From Alphaproteobacteria bacterium (GTDB taxonomy: Bacteria; Pseudomonadota; Alphaproteobacteria; Sphingomonadales; Rhodothalassiaceae), in the NCBI GenBank assembly GCA_003694205.1, contig RFKS01000056.1, forward strand, positions 1 to 11,870: a stretch of 11,870 nucleotides of DNA. Reading direction: 5' to 3'. Below, piece by piece: positions 7,714 through 11,870 of the stretch. Position 1 is the first letter of the stretch. Each line of letters starts with the position of its first letter. The notes below the pieces were generated by a model. The model was not told where the DNA came from. It worked only from the letters and a program-made list of their open reading frames with translations, and did no database searches. The translations under genes and the position numbers were made by a program.

Positions 7714-8757
7714 TCACCCCAGATTGCGCGCAATGACCGGCCCGAGGCCGTTGGTCACCCACAATGGAAGCCGCCGCCACAATGCGATCGCAAGGCCGTA
7801 TTTCGGATTGTTGGGGCTGACCTCATTGAGCGTCTGCCCCGGCCGCAGGCGGTATTCGTAGTACAGCGGCTGCGGCTCGAATCCCCAGTATTTCTTGAAG
7901 TTGAAGGCGCCGGTGCCGACCTTGCTGCGGCCAAAATCGAACAGACGGCAACCGCGTGCGGCGGCGCGGCGCATGACCTCCCAGTAAAGGAAATCATTGC
8001 CCGCGAGCTGCCGCGCGGCGGCGGTACCGCCGCCATAATAGGGCAGCACCTCGTCCTTGTAGTAGAAGCTCAGCACCGCGGCCACCGGGCTGCCCTCATG
8101 ATGCACGAGCAGCCCCTCGCAGTCCTTGCCGAACACTTGGGCGAGAAGGCGGAAATAGCGCCGCGGAAACACCGGCGTGCCGAGATTTCGTACACTTTCG
8201 GCATAGACCGCATGCACGTCATCCGGTGATGCCAGCGCATCGCTCTTGAGGCCGAGCCGAATCGCCTTGCGCACCATCGCCCTTTGCTTGCGCGGAATGG
8301 CGAGCAGGTTTTGCTCGTCATCGTCGCTGATCGGCTTGCGAAAGGTCGCATAGCGATCGTCGTGGCGCACCCAGTCGTCATGCAGCGGCCGCAGCAACCG
8401 GTATTCGAGACTGTCGACGCCAAGACGGTCGGCAAGCGCCATTGCCGCCCCATCGAGGGCCTGCGCCGCCTCCTCGCTGGCGGCAAGGGGACCGCCATAG
8501 ACGCAGAAGGCATTCGATACGAGACGGTTGCCGAAGATCCGGCTCTTCAGGTGAACGAGGGGCAGGACGCCCGCGATCTCGCCCCCCTCGCGGGCGACGA
8601 GGTAGGGACAGGCATGTCCGAATGCCTTTTCGATCACGTCCTTCCATCCGCTCAGATGAAAGAAGGTGCCGTCGTCGTGAGCGCGCACGAAGGCATCCCA
8701 TGCCGTCGCCTGCTCCGGTGCAAATGTCCTTACCTCGATTCCGGCCATGCCGTGCAT
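7714..8757 (-). CDS. FemAB family XrtA/PEP-CTERM system-associated protein (GNAT-fold acyltransferase)
   Basis: A 347-residue soluble protein of the FemAB/BioF2-like GNAT superfamily, of the group found next to exosortase A (TIGR03019-like). FemAB enzymes transfer an amino acid or acyl group onto a cell-wall precursor; here the substrate is unknown but probably belongs to the exopolysaccharide or its acceptor. Visible family blocks are FFHLSGWKDVIEKAFGH (32-48), NAFCVYGGPLA (82-92), PRKQRAMVRKAIRLGLKS (155-172), RNLGTPVFPRRYFRLL (190-205), the region around YYGGG (240-244) and FDFGRSKVGTGAFNFKKYWG (273-292). Length is normal for the family. The ATG at 8757 directly abuts the deacetylase TGA (TGAATG) behind a purine-rich GGGGGA; an in-frame ATG at 8748 (MAGIEVR) is an alternative start. 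No membrane segment or signal peptide is seen, so it acts in the cytoplasm. Confidence 0.93.
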   Translation of the reverse strand: MHGMAGIEVRTFAPEQATAWDAFVRAHDDGTFFHLSGWKDVIEKAFGHACPYLVAREGGEIAGVLPLVHLKSRIFGNRLVSNAFCVYGGPLAASEEAAQALDGAAMALADRLGVDSLEYRLLRPLHDDWVRHDDRYATFRKPISDDDEQNLLAIPRKQRAMVRKAIRLGLKSDALASPDDVHAVYAESVRNLGTPVFPRRYFRLLAQVFGKDCEGLLVHHEGSPVAAVLSFYYKDEVLPYYGGGTAAARQLAGNDFLYWEVMRRAAARGCRLFDFGRSKVGTGAFNFKKYWGFEPQPLYYEYRLRPGQTLNEVSPNNPKYGLAIALWRRLPLWVTNGLGPVIARNLG

Positions 8758-9627
8758 TCAGTCCCCCGTCGCGCGCAGGAAGATGGCATCCATGCGGTCC
8801 CAGCGGAAAGCGCCAAGCAGCCGCTCGAGTTTTCGCTCCATGCGCGCGAGATTCGTATAGTGGCGGAACCGCGTGCGCAGGCTCGTGCCCCGGATCCGTG
8901 GCTGGCACGGATCGATTTCCCAGGGGTGAAAATAAAAAACCGCCGGGTGCCCTTTGGCGTGACTGCCCCTGCGGATGCCATGGGCCGTCCAGACATAGGG
9001 AAATAGGCGGAAATAGCCGCCGCCACCACAGGGCAGGCGGCGCCCGAACAGCTCGAAGGTGCTGATCGGGACCTCGAGGAAAGCGGTACCGGCAAGGGGG
9101 CGGTAGGGCGCGCGCGGCGCGTCCGGAATGCCGTAATGATCGTGCCGGATCGGATACACGCTCGAGCTGTACGCATAGCCCTCCTCGGCCAGGATCTCAT
9201 GCGCCCATCCGGTCTCGCGGGTGAGCGAGAAGCTGGCCGCGCGATAGCCCCTGACCGGCACTCCGGCCGTCTCCTCGAGAATTTGGCGCGACCGCCGCAC
9301 ATCCTCACGGAAGCGGTCGGGGTCCTGCGCCGTGACACGGAAATGCGCCATGCCATGTGAGGCAATCTCGTGCCCCGCTTCGGCGATGCGGCGAACCATG
9401 GCCGGATAGCGCTCGGCGATCCATCCGAGTGTGAAGAAGGTCGCGCGCACGCCCTTTCTCTCGAACAGAGCGAGCACCCTTTCGACATTGCGCTCGACAC
9501 GGCAGGGCAAGGCGTCCCACTGCTCTCGCCGGATCACGGACTCCATCGCCGAGACCTGGAAATAGTCCTCGACATCCACCGTCATGGCATTGGCGATTCC
9601 GCCGTCCTGCTTCCCGCTCGCGGCCAC
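8758..9627 (-). CDS. XrtA system polysaccharide deacetylase (NodB-like)
   Basis: A 289-residue carbohydrate esterase 4 type protein, expected to remove N-acetyl groups from hexosamine residues of the exopolysaccharide. NodB motifs: TVDVEDYFQVSAM (16-28, catalytic and metal-binding aspartates around Asp18 and Asp21), ATFFTLGW (62-69), the metal-binding SHGMAH (His91 and His95), RGYRAASFSLT (126-136) and HPWEID (234-239, probable catalytic histidine). The VDVEDYF form of motif 1 and the HPWE block are characteristic of the TIGR03006 group linked to exosortase loci. No signal peptide is visible, although deacetylases of this type may act in the periplasm, so location is uncertain. The start is taken as the GTG at 9627, one base after the ATPase TGA, with GAGG ten bases upstream; an internal ATG at residue 15 would begin MTVDVEDYF and is a possible but less coupled alternative. 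Confidence 0.93.
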   Translation of the reverse strand: MAASGKQDGGIANAMTVDVEDYFQVSAMESVIRREQWDALPCRVERNVERVLALFERKGVRATFFTLGWIAERYPAMVRRIAEAGHEIASHGMAHFRVTAQDPDRFREDVRRSRQILEETAGVPVRGYRAASFSLTRETGWAHEILAEEGYAYSSSVYPIRHDHYGIPDAPRAPYRPLAGTAFLEVPISTFELFGRRLPCGGGGYFRLFPYVWTAHGIRRGSHAKGHPAVFYFHPWEIDPCQPRIRGTSLRTRFRHYTNLARMERKLERLLGAFRWDRMDAIFLRATGD

Positions 9628-9628
9628 G

Positions 9629-10720
9629 TCAAACGCCCCTCTTTCGGCGCCGCTCCTGCTCGCTCACCAGGCGCAGAACCTGGTCCATCCGCGAACGGTA
9701 GTCGCCGAGCAGACGTCGCAGATCGTCGATGGTCGACAGCAGTTCGGAATAGGCCTCCGGTGCCGGCGGGCCACCATTGTGCCGTCGCGTGGACGGCGCA
9801 ACCGGCACCACCGCCGGCTTCACGGCAGCCGGCGCGGCTCCCGCTTCCGCTTGCGGCACGGCATCCCGCGCCGCCGCCTCCGGCCCGGCAGCGGGCGATG
9901 CGGCGGCCAGATTCTCGGCCCGCATTTCGGCTACGACGTTGTCCACCGCCTCCATGTCGATCCGCCGCTTCTCTTCGAGAAAGGCATAAAGCAGCAGCCG
10001 GTCGCACAGACGGTTGATCTGCCGCGGCACACCGCCGGTCTCGGCATGGATGCGGTCATAGACGCCGTCCGCGAAGGGTGTTCTGCCCTGCCAACCGGCC
10101 TGGTGCAGGCGGTGTTCGATATAGACCGAAACCTCGGCCGGGGCGAGCGGCGAAAGATGGTAGGAGGCGATGACCCGCTGGCGGATCTGCTCGCACTCCC
10201 GGCTCGCGAGGCGGCCGCGGAATTCGGGCTGTCCGACAAGCAGCATCTGCACCATCGGCTGCTCTCGATTCTGGAAGTTCGACAGCATGCGCAGCTCCTC
10301 GAGCGCGCCCGGAGAGAGGTTCTGCACCTCGTCGACGATGAGGAGAACGCTGCGGCCGCTCTGGGTAGTGCGCAGGAAAAAGCTGTTGAGGTCACGCAGG
10401 AAGGCCGCCTTGCTGGCGCCGCTCTTGCGCAGGCCGAGCTCGCCGACGAGCAGTTCGAGCAGATTCTCCGCCTCAAGCTGCGTCGTGCTGATGCGGGCGG
10501 TGACGACCGACTTGAGATTGCCGGAAGCGAGCAGATACTCGATCAGCGTCGTCTTGCCAGCGCCCACCTCGCCGGTAACGACGACGAAGCCTTCCTTCTT
10601 GCTGAGCCCGTAGGTGATCGTCGCCAGTGCCCGCTTGTGCACCCGGCTGTCGTAGAAGAACTTGACATCCGGCGTGATCTGGAACGGGTGCCGCGCGAGG
10701 CCGAAATGTTCAAGATACAT
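9629..10720 (-). CDS. XrtA/PEP-CTERM system-associated AAA ATPase (ExeA/GspA-like)
   Basis: A 363-residue ATPase of the TIGR03015 group, related to the ExeA/GspA secretion ATPase. It starts MYLEHFGLARHPFQITPDVK, the usual N-terminal signature of this family. The Walker A motif is GEVGAGKTT (50-58, Lys56) and the Walker B motif is LLIVDEVQNL (126-135, Asp130-Glu131); LLVGQPEF (160-167) and GGVPRQINRLCDRLL complete the AAA fold. After about residue 270 comes an Ala/Pro-rich linker (272-322) and a charged, probably helical or coiled-coil end (323-363), beyond the core of about 270 residues. The frame can begin at a GTG (10729), but that codon overlaps the GGAGG Shine-Dalgarno, whereas the ATG at 10720 sits eight bases behind it and matches the family start. 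The exact role in export is not established. The deacetylase start follows its stop by one base. Confidence 0.94.
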   Translation of the reverse strand: MYLEHFGLARHPFQITPDVKFFYDSRVHKRALATITYGLSKKEGFVVVTGEVGAGKTTLIEYLLASGNLKSVVTARISTTQLEAENLLELLVGELGLRKSGASKAAFLRDLNSFFLRTTQSGRSVLLIVDEVQNLSPGALEELRMLSNFQNREQPMVQMLLVGQPEFRGRLASRECEQIRQRVIASYHLSPLAPAEVSVYIEHRLHQAGWQGRTPFADGVYDRIHAETGGVPRQINRLCDRLLLYAFLEEKRRIDMEAVDNVVAEMRAENLAAASPAAGPEAAARDAVPQAEAGAAPAAVKPAVVPVAPSTRRHNGGPPAPEAYSELLSTIDDLRRLLGDYRSRMDQVLRLVSEQERRRKRGV

Positions 10721-10830
10721 CCTGTTCACCTCCGGACGCGCACCCGACCGCCCGCAATAGCCGATCGACTCGTCCGTTCATCCCGTCCGCGGGCACCCGC
10801 TCCGTCCCTGCGGGCGAGGCCTGCCAGGCC
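10721..10830 (-). other. GC-rich intergenic gap with hairpins, at the usual position of an outer-membrane protein gene
   Basis: A 110-base gap between the kinase stop and the ATPase start. It contains GAGGCCTGCCAGGCCTC (10816-10832), a perfect 7-bp stem with a 3-base loop that includes part of the kinase stop codon, and a second short stem, CCCGC (10796-10800) with GCGGG (10810-10814). Neither is followed by a T tract, so they are not canonical terminators; mRNA processing or stability elements are possible. In many XrtA loci a gene for a TIGR03016-type outer-membrane protein lies between kinase and ATPase; nothing like it is present here. Confidence 0.5.
10729..10733 (-). promoter_or_regulatory. 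Ribosome binding site deciding the ATPase start
   Basis: GGAGG on the minus strand, followed by TGAACAGG and then ATG at 10720. The eight-base spacing is ideal for the ATG. The alternative GTG start at 10729 uses the last G of this same element and so could not be served by it. Confidence 0.75.
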
Positions 10831-11703
10831 TCAGCCACCGGCATCGCCGCCCTTGTAGGCATAATAGGAATAGTAGCTCGCGCTCTTCTGGAATAACCCC
10901 TTGTTGAGAACGATGCCGACCTCGACATTCGGGGGCAGCCGTTCGATAGCCTCCTCGACATGGTCGCGCGCGGTTCTGTCCGCCTCGACGACGAAGACGA
11001 CCTGTCCCACATGTTCGGCCAGCACGCTTGCCTCGGACGCAGACAGGATCGGCGGCGTATCGAAGATGATGAGACGGTCGGGATAGCGATCCGCCAGTTC
11101 GCGCGCGAGCTGCTGCATGCGCTGGCTCGAGAGCAGCTCCGAGGACATGTCGTCCCGGCTGCCCGGACCGATCACCGACAGGCGCTCGATATTGGTCCGC
11201 AGGATGACCGAGCCGATATCACGGCCGGGGTCCTTGAGCACGTCCATCAATCCCGGCTGCGGGCCGATTCCCAGCCGGTCGAAAACGACGGGCCGCTCGA
11301 AATCGGCGTCGACGAGAAGGACGTGGAAATCGACCTCGCACGCAAGACTGATCGCCAGATTGAGGGTGACGAAGCTTTTGCCCTCCCCCGGCAAGGCACT
11401 GCTCACCATGATCAGATTGGCGTGGTCCACCTTCTGAAACCAGAATGTCTGGACCACCGCACGCTTGATGAGACGCATTTCCTCGGCAAGCTTTGAGCGC
11501 ATGCGATGCGGGGTCAGATATCCCTGCGTCGCGAGTGCCTCGAGATCGATCTGGACCCGGGGCGCCCCTCCGTCGGCCGGCGATGTCGATGCTGCTGCGG
11601 CCCGTGGCGTCCGCTGTCGCGCCTTCTCGAGGCGCGCCGCCGCGCGCTCGATCAGGGACCGATCGTCTGCCTGTTCCGGCTCTCGAATGTCATCCTGACT
11701 CAT
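10831..11703 (-). CDS. XrtA-associated tyrosine autokinase (BY-kinase, CpsD/Wzc-C-like)
   Basis: A 290-residue cytoplasmic bacterial tyrosine kinase that works with the membrane chain-length determinant to control polymerisation and export. After a charged, Ala-rich N-terminus (1-62) comes the interaction-type helix KLAEEMRLIKRAV (71-83), then Walker A ALPGEGKSF (103-111, Lys109), Walker A' LLVDADFERP (129-138, Asp132 and Asp134) and Walker B LIIFDTPP (211-218, Asp215). The C-terminus ends in a tyrosine cluster, YYSYYAYKGG (five Tyr between 277 and 283), the autophosphorylation site typical of BY-kinases. It fits the TIGR03018 group. There are no membrane segments, so the activator must be a separate protein, consistent with the partial gene just upstream. 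The ATG at 11703 has a strong AAGGAG five bases away and lies 45 bases after the upstream stop. Confidence 0.95.
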   Translation of the reverse strand: MSQDDIREPEQADDRSLIERAAARLEKARQRTPRAAAASTSPADGGAPRVQIDLEALATQGYLTPHRMRSKLAEEMRLIKRAVVQTFWFQKVDHANLIMVSSALPGEGKSFVTLNLAISLACEVDFHVLLVDADFERPVVFDRLGIGPQPGLMDVLKDPGRDIGSVILRTNIERLSVIGPGSRDDMSSELLSSQRMQQLARELADRYPDRLIIFDTPPILSASEASVLAEHVGQVVFVVEADRTARDHVEEAIERLPPNVEVGIVLNKGLFQKSASYYSYYAYKGGDAGG

Positions 11704-11708
11704 GACCG

Positions 11709-11714
11709 CTCCTT
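11709..11714 (-). promoter_or_regulatory. Ribosome binding site of the tyrosine autokinase
   Basis: AAGGAG on the minus strand, five bases upstream of the ATG at 11703. It is the strongest Shine-Dalgarno in the window and fixes the kinase start. Confidence 0.7.
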
Positions 11715-11748
11715 GTCGCGAATGGCCGCGCGCCGCACCGCGGGCATA

Positions 11749-11870
11749 TCAGGCCGCCCGCCGTTCTTCTGCTGGTGGAAGCTGCAATGGCGCTGCCACG
11801 GCCGCATGTGGTCCGTGCCGTGAGCGCCAGAAGACGAGCGCCCCCATACCGAGTGCCAGCGGAATGAGAC
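11749..11870 (-). CDS. C-terminal end of a membrane protein, probably the XrtA-system chain-length determinant (Wzz family)
   Basis: Only the last 39 codons and the TGA stop (11749-11751) are in the window. The translated tail begins LIPLALGMGALVFWRSRHG, the end of a hydrophobic membrane helix followed by basic residues, and continues as a Pro/Ala-rich cytoplasmic tail ending EERRAA. A final membrane helix with a short cytoplasmic tail, encoded immediately before the tyrosine autokinase on the same strand, is what a TIGR03007-type chain-length determinant would show. No family-specific motif is visible in so short a piece, so the identity rests on position and topology. It is out of reach of confirmation without the upstream sequence. 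Confidence 0.6.
   Translation of the reverse strand, partial: LIPLALGMGALVFWRSRHGPHAAVAAPLQLPPAEERRAA

Noticed and set aside
7692..7733. TTG start extending the exosortase by 14 residues
   Set aside because: No Shine-Dalgarno precedes it and it lies within the FemAB coding region; the ATG at 7691 is a better start.
10710..10781. Small open frame of 23 codons starting at an ATG at 10781 and running across the ATPase start
   Set aside because: It is the end of a shadow frame with no recognisable sequence. A coupling leader peptide cannot be excluded, but nothing supports one.
10796..10832. Intrinsic terminator after the kinase gene
   Set aside because: Stems are present but there is no following T tract on the transcribed strand.
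1..11870. PEP-CTERM substrate protein within the cluster
   Set aside because: No open frame ends with a VPEP-type motif, hydrophobic helix and basic tail; substrates must be encoded elsewhere.

Overview
The window is a compact polysaccharide gene cluster from a GC-rich proteobacterium. Every gene I can support lies on the minus strand, so transcription runs from the right edge to the left edge. The set matches the exosortase A (XrtA/EpsH, PEP-CTERM) exopolysaccharide locus described in Gram-negative bacteria. High GC, third-position G/C bias, the fused exosortase-EpsI protein and the gene order suggest an alphaproteobacterium. That placement is an inference; I cannot name a genus.

Layout, in transcription order. 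At the right edge is the C-terminal tail of a membrane protein, probably the Wzz-type chain-length determinant (11749-11870). Next come the tyrosine autokinase (10831-11703), the XrtA-associated AAA ATPase (9629-10720), the polysaccharide deacetylase (8758-9627), the FemAB-like acyltransferase (7714-8757), exosortase A fused to an EpsI domain (6105-7691) and the asparagine-synthase-like amidotransferase (4169-6103). The ATPase to amidotransferase genes are tightly packed, with junctions such as TGA-C-GTG, TGA-ATG and TGA-C-ATG, so they look like one translationally coupled operon. A 173-base, comparatively AT-rich gap (3996-4168) holding a perfect 13-bp inverted repeat separates this block from a second one: the priming polyprenyl-phosphate sugar transferase (2622-3995), two GT4 glycosyltransferases (1487-2602 and 309-1490, overlapping by ATGA) and the first 87 residues of a rhomboid intramembrane protease cut by the left edge (1-263).

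How the parts fit: the sugar transferase loads the first sugar phosphate on undecaprenyl phosphate, the two GT4 enzymes extend the repeat unit, and the chain-length determinant with its separate tyrosine kinase controls polymerisation and export. The deacetylase, FemAB-like protein and amidotransferase probably modify the polymer or its precursors. The exosortase cleaves PEP-CTERM proteins at the membrane so they can be transferred to a surface acceptor. No PEP-CTERM substrate protein, Wzx flippase, Wzy polymerase or outer-membrane export porin is visible in the window, and the outer-membrane protein gene that often sits between the kinase and the ATPase is missing. I see a known system with some local peculiarities rather than a clearly new one; the most interesting unexplained element is the inverted repeat at 4011-4078. 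No RNA genes, insertion sequences, CRISPR arrays or attachment sites were seen.
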